Origin: Onchocerca lupi
Taxonomy: Eukaryota; Nematoda; Chromadorea; Rhabditida; Onchocercidae
Assembly (NCBI GenBank): GCA_028564675.1
Contig: JAOVVO010000412.1
Coordinates: 1 to 64,000 of the forward strand
DNA length: 64,000 bases
Reading direction: 5' to 3'
Shown here one piece after another: positions 46,742 to 60,598 of the stretch. Each line of letters begins with the position of its first letter. Within the stretch, counting starts at the first letter, position 1. The notes beneath the pieces are model-generated. The model saw only the letters and a list, made by a program, of their open reading frames with translations. It ran no database searches and was not told where the DNA came from. A program made the translations under genes and the position numbers.

Positions 46742-48345
46742 CTTCGAGATATCAAGGCAACAATTACTAATTTCTGCTAAATTAAGTACTGGAAAAGTTT
46801 TTAGTTCACTTGATAAAGGCACAGAACATCGCTATATCACTGTCATGTATGGATTAATAACGATATAAGATGATGCTTAACATCGTTATTTACATATAGC
46901 ATCACGCGAATCTTTCATTGATACAAAATGAATCAATCTTTTCATCACATTGCTAGTCTTTCATTATGCAAAGCAAATTTCTGGGGACAGAAGACAAGAA
47001 GATTGTGATGCTAATATAACCAGATGATGTTTGATGTAATTTATCTATGAAACAATAAGTGTAAAAGGGGCGAGAGAGGAGAATAGTACTTCATATGGAT
47101 AGTAATCAGGATTGTAATTTGAAATATATTGATCTGTTACATGAGTATTGAAGTTAATAATAGTTTTGAATGAAATAATGACTTTAAATTTAATTGTTGA
47201 TGACGATCTAAACTTAATTACTGATTACGAGCTCATGTCTTCTCGTAAAGTAATATCACTATGGATAAATAGACTATGCAGAACCACTGCTAACTTCGAT
47301 ACTGATAACGAACAATCGAGTGACCTTTCAAATTGCACAATTTCAACTATAATCTATACAATGGACTGTTCTCACTCTTCTTTCTCCTTTGCGCTTTACT
47401 TATTGTTCCATAAATAAATTAAATCAAACATCATCAAGTGGCATTAGCATCACTTAATCAAACTGCTGACTTCATACTGCACTTGTTAACCTATCAGTGC
47501 AATAGAGGCAGTGCAGTACAAGTTAGTATTGCGATGAATCCGATAAAAGAGTAGTTTTTGTTAAGAACAGGTAGAGTTACTAAAGTTTATTTTCTTCGCT
47601 TTTTAACACTGAATTATAATATAAATCTTAGCAATGGTAACAACCAGTACACCGTATAGTATTGTGAATCTCTTTTTTATGCAAAACCATACAAGAAAAA
47701 AGCAGTAAATGACGGGGTTAGACTGAAGATCACTGTTCAATCATTTATTCCGAAAAATTCACTTGTTCATATCCGTAGGTCACAAAAATGCCTTTCAGTG
47801 CTAGGCTTCATTTTGTGGACAGATGTGTTATTTATAAAGTATGGAAAAAAACAGTATGAGGAATCACTACAGGAAGTATTTCAGAAGCATTAAGGAAACT
47901 GGAAAGGCACAAATACATCTTGCGTAGAAATCAAGCGGTCTATATCAGCGCCATCCTAATCAGTGGTTGGAATAATATAATAACTTAGTATCGCAAGCCC
48001 CTTTCGTAGATCGCTGTGTTGTCATGTTAATTATTATAACTGTTGAAGTGTTTTAAGTTATTGTGTAAACTAGAAAAATCGAGACACTTCCAGTAAATTT
48101 ATTTATTTCATTGAACATCTTATCTGCGGTTTTATATCTATGAAAATATAATGGACAATGTGCCACATTAAATTACTTATTACAGTTCAGTTAATTAAGT
48201 CGGTCTGGGATGATGTTGTACTTTTCGCCATTAGGTGAATTAATTTGGTGAAATTTGCGATTTTTGTAGTTCGCTTAACATTCGTAGAAGTTTTCAAAGA
48301 TACTAAACAAACTACTTTAGTTTGCAGTCAAATTTTCAGAATGAT
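46742..48345. other. Intergenic between the insert and LARGE
   Basis: No supported gene. The minus-strand segment 46742-46830 reads as a short Leu-rich peptide (LNLAEISNCCLDISKLEM) before a stop and might be further decayed bacterial sequence. The rest shows nothing notable. Confidence 0.35.
48333..48339 (+). promoter_or_regulatory. Possible trans-splice acceptor of LARGE mRNA
   Basis: TTTTCAG ends at 48339, six bases before the ATG at 48346. This is the consensus and spacing expected for spliced-leader addition in nematodes. A TTTGCAG just upstream is a second candidate. Confidence 0.45.
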
Positions 48346-51300
48346 ATGAAGAAAAAACGAAGACGCATAACTTCTTATTGCGTATGGATTTCTATAATTG
48401 CCGTAGTTGTTGCATTTTATTTGTCGACTTTTATTGAAGGTTTTTTCTGCTGCTTCATTTCTTGTTTTTGAAAGTTCAGTAAAAACAGCGTTTGACTGGC
48501 AGATCGATAAACAGATTGATTGATGCATTTGGAAGAATCATTTTTGGAAATAAATATCATCTTTTAAATTGATGAAGTTGTTATAGTATCATATCATTTT
48601 CGCATACATAAAGGAAACACTAATTTATTCGAGCAACTTGTGGTACTAACAAATGGAGAAAGAAGTGGAAATGGAGATGAATATCATTCGCAACATTGCC
48701 AGGTTCTTTTTTATACATTATAATTATTCAGTATTTGAAAAAGAATCACTTGAAGTGGCTAATTTAGGTATTACATTTGGCATTGGTGGTATGTGGAGGT
48801 ATTCAGTTAAGCTATCCTTTATCAACGCTTATCAAAAGTATTCTCCGTTATCGCCAACAGGCCATTGTTTTGCATTTACTTGTCGATGACATTGCCATGA
48901 GAATCATATCGCTGTTATTCAATACATGGCGATTACCAGCTAGTAATTTGTTGGCTCTTCATTTTCAATTTATTTCTTTTCATTGTTTCATTGAGAAGCT
49001 GTATTTTTTTGTTTTCTGCGAATCTTTATAAATCTAGATTGGGAAAATGTTTTCCAGCCAAGACACATCCCACAAGTTTTCATTCCCGAACATCTCATTA
49101 GACTTCCGTGACTTCAACTGAAAAGTTAAAATAGCTTCTATAGTAGCGTATTGCAGTAAAAGTGGTCTTTTATAATGCTTCGCAATATTTGGATCGCGTT
49201 TCATGGATTCCGAATCGACATTATTCAGGCAGATGCAGCTTTCTGAAGCTTATTTTAAACGATATTCTGCCTACTGATGTCGATAAGGTGCTCTTTAATT
49301 TATCATTGTTACGAACATGATCGTTATTTTCGCTATTAAAAGCGCAAAAAAGAAAAACATTTAAAGCTGACTCCCAAACTCGATATATACAGATTGCAGA
49401 ATGATAATAGTCAGGTAGTATCAAAGCAAGACGGAATATTCACCTCCAGAAGATTGATGCAAAATAAGAATATACTATCGCATTCTTTTTTTCCCAGTTT
49501 TTTTTTTTTTTTTCTTTTTTGAGTGGTGAAGACCAGACAATATATTTATTGTCTTTTTAACTTAAGTAGTTGATGGTTTTAACATGACAGTTTAACAGCT
49601 GCATGAATGCGAAGGTCACCATCCGGTCATTATTCGATTAGTCAATGCAGTTTAGTGGATGGTGCATTGAATTGAGTGACCGAGCAATTCTTACAATCTT
49701 AGTGGTTAAAGCTAAAGAAATTCCATATTCTTCAGGTAATCGCACTTGATACAGATGCATTGATAATGGATGATATTGCCCAGCTATGGTCGTTTTTTTC
49801 CAAGATGACGAATTTACAAGCTATTGGTTTAGTGGAAAATTTGTCTGACTGGTATTTATTTAATATAAGTACACCCCAAAGAACTGTCTGGCCAGCATGG
49901 GTACGTTTTAATATTTCCAGATAGCGGAAGAAAAAGCTATTCGTAAATGAAAAATTTCAAATTATTGCTTTTGACTTTTAAAATATTTTAAATTTTGGCA
50001 TTATTTTTTGAAAAAGGTTCTGAAATTCAGCGGAACTATTTTAAATAGAAATAAGATTGCAGGGACGTGGTTTTAATAGTGGCGTGATACTGCTTGATTT
50101 AGCCAAGCTAAGGAACATAAGCTGGTCCCACATTTGGGAAGACACTGCTTCGGAAAATGTTAGAGAATATGGTCCAGCTGAACTAGCGGATCAGGCAAGC
50201 ATAACTAATGACTTTCTTGACATTTCTTTTACCAAATAAGTATATCCTGGTTGCAAACGTAAGCCACGTAAAACATCATTCTTGTTTAAGAAGACGAATC
50301 ATGCTTCATATGTCGCTGTTTTCTGAAATATAGCCTTTCACTAAGCATCAGTAGATCAGGCCTTCCTTCCTCTTTTGAACTGCCTCACTTTGGATGACCC
50401 ATTCAGGAATCATTTCCCTCTCGACATCAGTCGTCAGTACTCGCAATATCTCCGGAATAGAATTCAAATTCTTCATGTCTAAGGAAGTTGATTTCTGGAA
50501 ATTCATTTACTATGTTTAGGATGTAATCAATGCGGTCATAAATGATCATCAATGGATTGTGCAAAAACTTCCTTGTGAATGGAATTTTCAGTTAGGATTC
50601 CAGTCACAACAAGACTTATGCCCTGTGGGAATTTCTCGTTTAAAGGTAAGTATAATATTATTTGTTGTTTTAATATGATTTTAAATATAAGATGAGCATT
50701 TCATTTCCAGTTAGTTCACTGGAATTCGCCTCTAAAAATGCGAACAATGAATCGTTATGCCGTATTCTTCCGTCGATATTACGACAGAGTGAGGGATATG
50801 GATGGAAATATATTCCGATCTAACATAATTCGTTGTGATTATGGTTCTGTTAGTTTTCAGCTTCCATTTTTTCCTATGGAAAATTGACAAAAAAGTTTTG
50901 ACTAGCACATGCAATTAACTGTATACTCTCACATACATGCATATATGATACACTTGCATATAATATTTACACATACCGATAATCATAATTCGTTTTGTTA
51001 TAATATCTTTTATGCAGAACAGGAAAAATCTTATCAGATGCAAATTATAGTCTCACAAAAGACTGCGTTGAATGTATTTATTATTACGTTCATTATGAGT
51101 CCTAAATCACTCCTGATTATCAGTATTTAAATTAATAAAGAGGCACGGCACATTTTCTAAAAAAAAAAAGGCTAATAGAAATTAGTAAGTTCTCATAACA
51201 ACAGGAATATTCAATACTTGACAAAGTATTTGAATACGATGACAACGACGATGGATGCAGCGACATACGACGTGTTCGTTGGATCACGTATCGAACGTTA

Positions 51301-53223
51301 CTATTCGTACGTCCGTACAATTTAACTGTAAGTCTTTGTAGTTAGTTTGTAAGTCTTTATAGCTAAAGAAGCCTCTTTAGATTCAATTGACAATAGTTTA
51401 TAAATTGTGTAGCGCAGTTTATAACACTATGCCATCATTTGGAAATGCTTGAAGAAGAGGGATGATATGAGATCGGTCCAAATATTTCCGAAGATAACAG
51501 CTTTGCTTTGCTGTCCATTGTTAGGATATTGTATATTTACAATATATAAATGTAATAGTGTTGCGCGAGTGTATTTACTGTAAGTTTTGTTAGAGCAATA
51601 ACAAAGATCACTGCGATGCCTTTCATGTTAGTTGGATCTGATCCCGTGTTATGCACAACTATCCCAGGTCCCTCAAATTGACTTCAGTATCATACAGCGT
51701 TTTGGAATTATTACCCTTTAAGTCCAGCATTGGGTCCCGTTGTGGTAAGAGGAAAAAGAGAAAACTGAAACGTTCAGGCTACTCAGAAGAATGTTGTTTT
51801 GACAACACAGTTCAGCATGGATCGTTTGATGCATTTTAATGCGCTACTGCACTATTGGACTGGACCTGTATCGGCTGCTGTTTATGTTTCCGATTCTGAG
51901 CTTTCATTGCTAATTCAATTCTTCGATGATATTCTTGCTAATCGAACTAATGTTGCGTTGCACGCTGTTTACAAAGAAGGCGTTAGTTTTATCTAATATG
52001 TTTTCAGCTTCTGAATACTTTATAAATCAATTTCATTTTCTTGATTCATGTTTGTCTTATTTTATTTACAGACATACTACCCCATAAATTATCTTCGAAA
52101 TGTTGCACTTAATAGTAGCTACGATGCATCATTTGTTTTTTTGGCTGACGTTGATTTCATACCAGAGCCAGGTAATTTTTATCGAAATACCAAAATCAGT
52201 TCTATATATTACATGTCTTTTAATTAAGTCCTAAAATACAATTGTTCAGAAGCATCTTGCTATTCACTGGCTTGTGTTAATAACTGTATCGAAAACCCGG
52301 TTTTTTTTCTTGTGCTATATTTCAGGATTGTACACGATGTTATGTAAAAAATTGGTAATGAGCGACTCAACAAACAAAATAGCATTTGTTGTGCCAGCAT
52401 TTGAATATATGGGCAGTCGAGTTCCAACGGTTCCTCATACTAAGAATGAATTATTAATAGAGCTAGATGCCCGACGCATGCAGATTTTCCGGCAAAATTT
52501 ATGGATTCAGGGTCATGCTGCTACTGATTATGATCGTTGGAGACATACTGACGAGGAATATACGGTATCAGGGAAACTGAATCCTTTGAAATTTTGTTCA
52601 GTTTTGAAGTTTCTTAATTCCTCTTTAGTTTTATTATGATTAATTTTGCAAATACTTGCAGGTTTCATGGAGGACTTATTATGAGCCATATGTTGTGGTG
52701 AAGCGTAATGGATTACCACTTTACGACCAGCGATTTGTTGGTTTCGGTTGGAACAAAGTGTCCCATATAATGTCACTCAATGCTGCCGGGTATGTTTACT
52801 TCCGTGTCCCATTTCGCCCTCTCCTTAGCATATCTTATAAAATATTTTACAAATTCACAAATTTATTTTCTTATTCGTATTTCTGTTTGATATTCATAAG
52901 CTCTATCAGGGAACTCGTCATCCGAATTTAATATTGTTTTAATTTTGAATTTATGTTTGTTTATTTCCCTTGTTCAAATATTACTAATCATTTAATGCAG
53001 TTACGAATTTATTGTTCTACCGGATGCATTCGTTGTTCACCAGCCACATCTTCCTTCATTCGAAATGGCACGCTATCGTTCGCTGGCGAGATATCGTAAA
53101 TGCTTAAAGGCTCTAAAAGGTGAATTTGTACGCGATTTAATTCGTGAACAAAGAAGGAAAAGGACTCTAATTAATTCCCTTAAAGATATATCGAACAACT
53201 CTTCGCTTTTGAAAAACGTTTGA
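48346..53223 (+). CDS. lge-1: LARGE-type bifunctional xylosyl-/glucuronyltransferase, complete (713 aa)
   Basis: Golgi type II membrane enzyme; LARGE proteins alternate xylose and glucuronic acid to build matriglycan on alpha-dystroglycan in vertebrates. Fifteen exons: 48346-48439, 48587-48702, 48768-48942, 49157-49287, 49736-49900, 50063-50194, 50520-50645, 50711-50848, 51205-51327, 51688-51744, 51787-51981, 52072-52171, 52326-52564, 52662-52789, 53001-53223; 714 codons, all phases consistent. A basic N-terminus and a TM helix lie at residues 11-30. The GT8-like domain starts at VLHLALVVCGG and has LDTD (177-179), GLVENLSDWYL, GRGFNSGVILL and VHWNSPLKMR. The GT49-like domain has QFSMDRL, ADVDF (510-512), VVPAFE and RFVGFGWNK. 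Both DxD metal motifs are kept, so both activities are likely. The intron after 50194 has a GC donor. In C. elegans the LARGE homologue is lge-1. Confidence 0.96.
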
Positions 53224-56068
53224 TATCGAGTGAATTTCTCAGCCATGTGTTTTTTTTTTTGTGCACTGTTTATTCACTACTGTTATAAGACGTTCATTTT
53301 CGAAATTTTTCATCGGAATGTCGTCTCATCAAATTTCGATTAAGCTTTTATTTTCATCTCTTTCACATTATTATTTATATCATTGCATTTGACTTTATTT
53401 TTGAACGGCTATCACTATTCCTTTTTTATGCGAATTATCTTTGACTCAAAAACCTCACAACTTCTATGCGTATATGTTGGTTTATCAATTACTTCAAACG
53501 AACAAAGAGCATTAGACAGCAAAGCTATGCAGTTAGACCCACTCATTATTTGATTCATCTTTCAAATTGCTTCAGTTCATTCCAACTTCTCCATTAGATG
53601 AAAATGATCCATCATCCTAACTCTGAAGTTTAGGTGTGCTCGAATGTATTCTTAAGTGGCAGTGTATTCGACTCCATTTCCCAAATGGTCGACTCATAAA
53701 AAACAGGAGCAAGCTTTTCTGCAAAGTGTATCGACGTATAGCAATGGATCTAATTCTCATTAATAATTATATGTTATGCAGAAAGTCATCGTTCAAATTT
53801 CTTGATTTTCATTTTTTAGACTATCCATCTGAGAAATTTATGGGCTGTCTAGTTCCTAGAATCCCCAGTAAATTATCAGACTCCCGCAGTACCTTATAAG
53901 TCAACTAAATTTTTTTTTCTCCCTCTCCTGGACTTGATAGATAACCTGCGTCCAAAGAATCATCTAACTTCAAAGACGCATTACTTTTGAGGGTCTATTA
54001 ATCAAAATACTTGTAAATTCTGTATTGATAAAAACATCGGTCATATCAGTAACTTTTTAAATAGTTTATGGCCGGGCTATGAATCGTTATTTATTAGTGA
54101 GCTATTTGTTAAGTATTTCCAAGAAAACTGGCGGTAGTATCTACATCCTCAATTATGCGAACTTATTTTTGTCGCTTCACTTAGTTTGAATTTTGAAGAC
54201 AGCGTAGAATGCCACAATCTACGCCAATGAACCTGTACAGCGGTGAATGGAACAGATGATTTCACGGAAAAAGGGAATTTATATCTTTGAACTTTCTCAC
54301 CCACCGAACAGTTTATTTTCTAATAGAGAACCTGTGTGACAGTCTGTGACAGTCGGCCTGTAATTCATACGATATTAGAAACACCTTACCAGGGAACTTT
54401 ATTCGAAAAATATTCTTACTGCAAGATTTTGATAATAGTAGATGGGAAAGGCACATGCAGAAAAATTCCATAAATGTAGCATATAAGCACTAGAAGCTAA
54501 ATATCGGAGAAGGTCATCCTATGAATTTAATGTGTAAAACACCACAAATCAAAGGTCAGGTCATCAATGCAAGTCTCCCAAGTGCATAAAAGTATTTGCA
54601 CGGCATATTCTGGAGCTGTGGTTGATTTACTATTATGTATATATCTAGCTCTATAATGAAAGAAGAACTGCGATTGAAATACCCACACATGATATAGGTT
54701 GAAGAAAATGGAAGTGATTGATGGACACTGTTATCTTGAGCAGCAGAGCCAAGTTGATGTCAATTACTCTCAACGAAGGCAAAGTTGCTCATGACAAACG
54801 CGCCCCTTGTAGCGGACATTCCCAACTACAAGTCGTATCACACCAGCTCACATCTTCGAATGACCCTCGTTAATCCTGACCTTGTGGTCGCTTAACCATC
54901 AGCTTACCGCTCGCCCATTTAGCACTGAGCAACGCCCATCCACAATGAACAATAGAAACCACAACACCACGCACCACTGTCCACTATTGTCTACTGTTTT
55001 GTTTCCCACAGATGTATCTACTTTGCACCTTACAAACATAAATAGCCCAGTAATTCAGAGAAAATGGCTTCTGATAACTTGATCGTTGATCCATAAGACC
55101 GCTTATAGGACAAATTTTTCCCACGCCTGAAATGTCCCACCAAGATATTTGGTATTATATGAATGGGCATTTTCTTTGCAATCTTGAAGTTCATCGATTC
55201 TTTGATAACAAAGCAATCCAAACATTCAATCCTAAAGTTTGCATATGGCTTATCTTAAACATTAACTAAAACTTTTGAACGAACGGCCATGCGCAATGAT
55301 TCCAATAAAGCAAAATAAATGTAAGGATAAACAAGTTTGAAGGCAATAGAAGGAAGCTGCTTTCATGTTCCTCTCTCCCTCTCCCTCTCTCTCTGTCAGT
55401 CTCTCCATGGCTGATGACGAAAATGGTCACTAAACCTGATAAAAGAATATTGATGATCTCAACAATTACTGAATAAAGAATAATATCGTAACACCAATGA
55501 AAGCAAATCAATTAGCAATAATGTGGTGGAAATGACAGATGGCGCTGGACTTTGCTAAACAGTCATCTCACTCATCCAGCTGGAACGGATCTGACCTTGA
55601 CTATCATCTCTCTGTTCTCGTTAATCAATGGGGAACATAAGCTCGGATTAAATATGCCGCTGAAATGGTCGATAAACGAAATGGAGCAGAAAGAAATCAT
55701 TTCAAGGAGTCAGCTGATCACATGCAATGCCTGTACCAAAGTATAATTTCGCATATCGTTGATTTGCTACATAGCCGAGAGTAAAAGGGACAGACTGAGG
55801 ATCACTGATGCCTCATATCATTGAAGATGACTATTTGTCAGACAATTATTTCATCTCTTCTACAATCTTTGCTTTTTTTGCTGTATGAACAATTTCATCG
55901 GCTATTCTCCGTGATGTATCTTAATTTAGCAGTACTGCAAGTGACTAAGTTTGAAGAATGCATTCCTTGTTAACAAGGAATCAGTGAGGCTCTTTTACAC
56001 AATCACTAATCAGTTGACAAAATCCACAGAGTCAAATGAATCAAAACTTGTCCAAATATGATTCCAAC
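53224..56068. other. Intergenic 3' of LARGE; no supported gene
   Basis: Short ORFs only. A perfect 20-base palindrome (ATTCCTTGTTAACAAGGAAT) lies at 55962-55981 and a CT-rich run at about 55370-55400. Nothing else is seen. Confidence 0.5.
55962..55981. repeat. Perfect 20-base palindrome
   Basis: ATTCCTTGTTAACAAGGAAT, self-complementary without loop or mismatch. It could be a binding site for a dimeric protein or chance. Confidence 0.7.
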
Positions 56069-56159
56069 CTACAATGCATCACTTCCCAAAAAAGCATGAA
56101 CGAGAAAAAGGACAGGTAGACGTAAGAGAGTACAGGCCGAAACAGCGGAATACAGCAAG

Positions 56160-56600
56160 ATATGATTTCTGAGATGAATTCTTGGCTGCAAACTTGAACT
56201 CAGAGAACAAAGAAACAAATAAACCATATTCTTAACCAGAAAAAAACAGCACAAGATATGTCAAGTTCTGCACGTATCGAAAATTTGAACTGAGCTTAAT
56301 AAGGAGACAAAGGAACAATATTCTTATACGGTGCAAGGTATGACAATATTGCACGTACCGAAAAAAAAAATACAGTGAAAGAAATGATAATTTTGCACGT
56401 GCCAAAAATTTGGACTTGAGGTTAGCAAGAAAGCAAATAAACAATATTCTTAAGCATAAGTTTGGAAGAAACAACGCTAGAGACTCAAACACTCTCTACG
56501 TATCGATTTTTTCTGGACGATTGGAAATCAAATCTGTTTGATACAACAATCAGATGAATATTGATCGGACGACCAATTTTGCACATATCAAAAAAATAAG
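56160..56600. repeat. Degenerate repeat cluster, unit about 90-110 bases
   Basis: The core TTTTGCACGTACCGAAAA (with variants such as GCACGTATCG, GCACGTGCCA and GCACATATCA) recurs near 56265, 56350, 56390 and 56577. In several copies it is followed by TTTGAACTTGAG-like sequence and then ACAATATTCTTA. Copy spacing is irregular, as in an old tandem array. No ORF explains it. Confidence 0.6.
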
Positions 56601-57686
56601 ATCATATACGGGTTGTTGTCAGTCGGAAATAAATCAGAAATGGAAGTTGACGGCATGTGCCAAAGTATTTGTGAGAATGATAAAGGGCAAACAAGAAAAA
56701 AGTGAATTACAGAAAATTGTATGCTACATGGTTTGTGCATTATTCATAACATGAGCAAATTTTTTGTTGTCAGAGTATATCCAGAAGATAAAAGCAAAAG
56801 AGTTGTTCCGAAATATGTGACATGAAATGTACGGGTGAAGAGAAAGTTGATGACTTTAACATCTACAAATAATATTTCAAAATTACGCTTTTTAAGATTA
56901 AAACGTCTCAATTAGTTCACGAATAGGCGATTTAATAACATGACAACTTTGTAGTCCAAAAAGACAACTTTTGGATGCCGTACATAATGAATGCAAGGTG
57001 GTGCAGGGTTCCATGCTTCGTGAAGCTAATGTGTCTAGCTTCAACGGAATACTTTCAATCTACTTTTATAGGTATACGATGGCAACGGGAAGTTTTTAAA
57101 AATGTACTTTCATCAGTGTCACAGCGCGTCCTATCAAATCATTCTTTCAGAATTCCAGTGCTCAGCGTTAAATACTCATCTATAACCGAAGAAACTTGTT
57201 AAATTTCTAACTTTACACGTTCCAATCACTTATTCATTGTTTCTTAAACGAAACTGTTCCTCCTTCATTTATTCTTGTGTTTACCGTTCCCCTACAGTCG
57301 AGCGGCATTTTCTAGGATATTAAACTAAGGTTCAAAGGATAATTGGATTAGAAGCTATTGGGAAGAAATTAAAGGTGCAAATGCAAAGGAAGATGAAACA
57401 GGAAGTACAACAGGGTAGAAAGGACGTCCGAAGCAAATAAGACAGAAGTAGCCACAACGGGAGGGATATTTGCAACATCACTGATCTAGTTTATTATAGT
57501 ATTCGGTCCGTTATCTAAAAATATGATATGAAAGCCTAATCGATTTCATAAGATCTTTATGTTGACAAGAAATTACAATAACTTTTAAAAGAGCATTAAC
57601 ATCTAACACTGCTAACATCTTATCCATCTACTTGTTAATACAGCAAGTATCATTGAGAAAGCTTACAAAAACCGAACCACTGGTAA

Positions 57687-57850
57687 AAGTTAACTTCAGT
57701 AGCTATTAAGCATTTAGTTGCAGAAGGTTTACGCTTACCTGAACTTGACAGTTGACGCATTAAGATGTAAGTTTCTAATTTGCGTGAAGAGTTACAAACA
57801 TTAAACAACCACTTTTAGCAATTTCAAAGGAGTTATGGAAGATTAGATGG
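57687..57850 (+). pseudogene. Stop-interrupted coding relic, family uncertain
   Basis: One frame reads KLTSVAIKHLVAEGLRLPEL, then a stop, RIKM, a stop, then VSNLREELQTLNNHF, a stop, then QFQRSYGRLDGP. Three stops lie in otherwise protein-like sequence. The style (no introns, one frame, scattered stops) resembles the Wolbachia fragments at 46 kb. The LREELQTL segment recalls RmuC-like coiled coils, but this is a guess. Confidence 0.3.
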
Positions 57851-58919
57851 ACCATAAAATTAACTGTGCAACAGAAAATTTCAACACCAAAACTAGTTCC
57901 TAATGGAACTACTGGTTAGTAAATAACTGCCATTGCTCCAGCTCATTCATTCTTTTCAGAAGCAGTCCATAATTGCTGCTCTGGCAACGTAGAGAAATGC
58001 GCACATAGAAGATCTGCCCCGGTAATTTTCGATTCAATATAAAAATCAAGGAAAAATGAGAAGCAGTAAGATTATTACAATTAGGATGAAAGTTGAATGA
58101 AGCAGAAAGTATAGCTGAGGATACTGATTCAACGATTGCAAAGAATTCTACCATGGGCAAGGAGTGAGGTTTTAAGGAGAGTGGAGAAGTGATGGATGAG
58201 AATGGATATTGGACAGTTGAATGGATAGATTCATATGACAACAACAAGGGAGGTAGGAAGAGATGAAATAAAAGAAAATGAGAAGATGGATGGATGGGAA
58301 AAAGGCATGGAAATTTCACCCATAATGATGATGACATCTCGACGACTGGAGCAACGACGTTACCAAATGCAGAAATAGTTCGGGAACATATAGGTACTGA
58401 TGATTCCTGCTCTTTCTCCCGCCCGTGCGATTTCAGACTTCTCCCGCTCTTCTTCAACCAGAATCGCTCTGAAATAAGCATCCAAAATCTATGCATGCCG
58501 CATGCCCGTTAAGCGATCATTGAGGTGGGGAGCAAAGCGCATACGAGAAGGCGAAGGAAGTATGCATGTGTATGTCGATGTACATGTATGACACTGCATG
58601 CCTGCTCGTCATAATTTGCAATTAATCACACAAATCGAATGTTATCCGCCAATTGGCGCCTGCCGGCGAAGGTCGATAATTGCACGCGAGGGTGCATCGC
58701 ATCTAGGACTAGGCTGCGACAGCTGTTGCTGCTGCTGCTGCTACTTAACAGCAGAGTAGACATAGAAAGGAATCGGGTAGACATCATTGCTCTAAGCAAC
58801 GTGGCTACAGATGGCCATAATGAAAAGAGAGGGAAAAAGAAGAAGTGGCGGAACAAATTTAAAAATGAATTTAAATGAAGATGCGGATTATTATGGTAAA
58901 ACATCCACCACTGTTACTA

Positions 58920-58961
58920 TTAATCTTTCTAATAATTATCTTAGATTAATAGAAAGATTAA
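58920..58961. repeat. Inverted repeat, 12-base arms, 18-base loop
   Basis: TTAATCTTTCTA at 58920-58931 is exactly complementary to TAGAAAGATTAA at 58950-58961. It could form a hairpin; no transcript evidence. Confidence 0.6.
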
Positions 58962-60598
58962 AATGAGATTAAATTATCAAAACCATCTGTTAAAATTATC
59001 ATGGGAGCGCATAGTTTTTCATCAGAATTAACGCAAAATTAATCCGATCAACATTCTGTGATATAGAAATACGTATGATAAAGCCTGAAGACCTTCCCCA
59101 GTAACATATGGCAAATAACGATAATATTGTTACTAGTTTCTTTCTTATCAAAGAGAAACAGATTAAAATCTAATTTCCTTCTACCGAATTATATTTATTT
59201 CTGTTCTAATTTCTTCCTATTTAATAAAATTTTTTTCCTTTATTCAAAATGATATTAGGTAATTAGCATTAGCAACCAAAATATTCGAGAACATGGACTC
59301 GGGTGAAGCAGTTTGTTATTATTTCTTGATATAGTGATAGGAAGCATTCTGGAGTTCAGATAAATACTCGAAAGCGTAAAAAAATTCTCGATGACCACTG
59401 AGCCGTCTTCTTCTATCATGAATATTTTAAGATTGGAGGAATAAAATTGAGAATATTCAATTTGATCATGTGCAGCGTAAATGAGTATCTTTGATTCTGC
59501 TATTTGGAAAATATAGCCAACGTGCTGTAAACAATCACTTGACCTGTTTTAGCAGACCGGAAGCTGCATAGAACTGTCAACAATAAAAGGAAATTGTTTG
59601 TGTGTACCCTTCACAAACATACTCATTCAGTAATTGTGGGTGTGCACTCATTTAATACTGTCATAGTAAAAGTTTATTATAGTCGTTTACCACTCGAAAG
59701 AGGTCATCCTCGAACTGTTTCTTTGGGAAATGTTTTTCTACTTCATTTTGGATTTCACTCCTGTTTATTGTTTCCCGTCAGAATTTGACTGTTCTGTATG
59801 TCAAGCAACAAGTAGATTCACCATAAGTGACATCCATAGCTATTTTAATTTGAAATTGAAGAGGGAAAGAAAAGTAATACGAATAGGTTGAATCGAACAG
59901 AAGGCAAAAATTAATCAGAAAAAGATTAGCGACGCTTTAGTCGTTTTTCTTTTTCATTCTAACTCTCACCGTTGGGAATTACGGGAAAAATTTCGTGGCA
60001 GACCAAATTATAAGTGCGACAGGTCGATATGCGAAGCCTTACGCATTTATACACAGCAAATGGGAGAAATGCTTTTCTCGATTATTTATATGAATTTGTT
60101 TAAGCTGCTGCAAATGCAGATATTAGTCCATTTTTGCATCAGAATGTGGTTTTATTCCATCTTTAATTAGACAGGAAGACCAACGACGTCACAACTTTAG
60201 CCATAATAATGATGATGAAGTATAAGAAAATTGGACATTCACGGGAAATCATTTATACAGGAACAGTACCCAGCTGCGCAATATTGCACAATTTTTTCCG
60301 ACCGTTGCTCCAGTGATATATCATTGCGACACTAATTTTGCTTCCAACTCCGTATTCTCCCTCAGTGTCTTGTCTTTCATCTATTATTTAATATGCAAAA
60401 TTCGAACTACTTAGTCAATTGCTTAACAGGAAAATATTTCACAAATATTTCCGAAACATATCATCTATGGAATATTTTAAATGATGAGAATCTGGAACAA
60501 TAAAAACGATTTAAATGATGTCAACAACACACTTTTATGATTTTTTTCTGATAATTAAGATTTAACAATTTCTTCGGGTTAATTTTTGTGGTTTTCAG

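Larger units (their letters stand above)
56601..60598. other. Intergenic with scattered relics; no supported complete gene
   Basis: Contains a stop-interrupted coding-like stretch at 57687-57850, a GC-richer interval at about 58280-58800 with a short CTG run near 58725-58742, and a perfect inverted repeat with 12-base arms (58920-58931 and 58950-58961). Long ORFs at 57909-58496 (-) and 58294-58512 (+) overlap each other and neither has family support. Confidence 0.35.

Noticed and set aside
57909..58512. Overlapping long ORFs on both strands (195 and 72 codons)
   Set aside because: They overlap antisense in a GC-richer patch, are low-complexity in parts, and neither has splice partners or a recognisable domain.
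58626..58904. Ser/Leu-repeat ORFs on both strands
   Set aside because: They come from a short CTG run read in different frames; no evidence of a gene.
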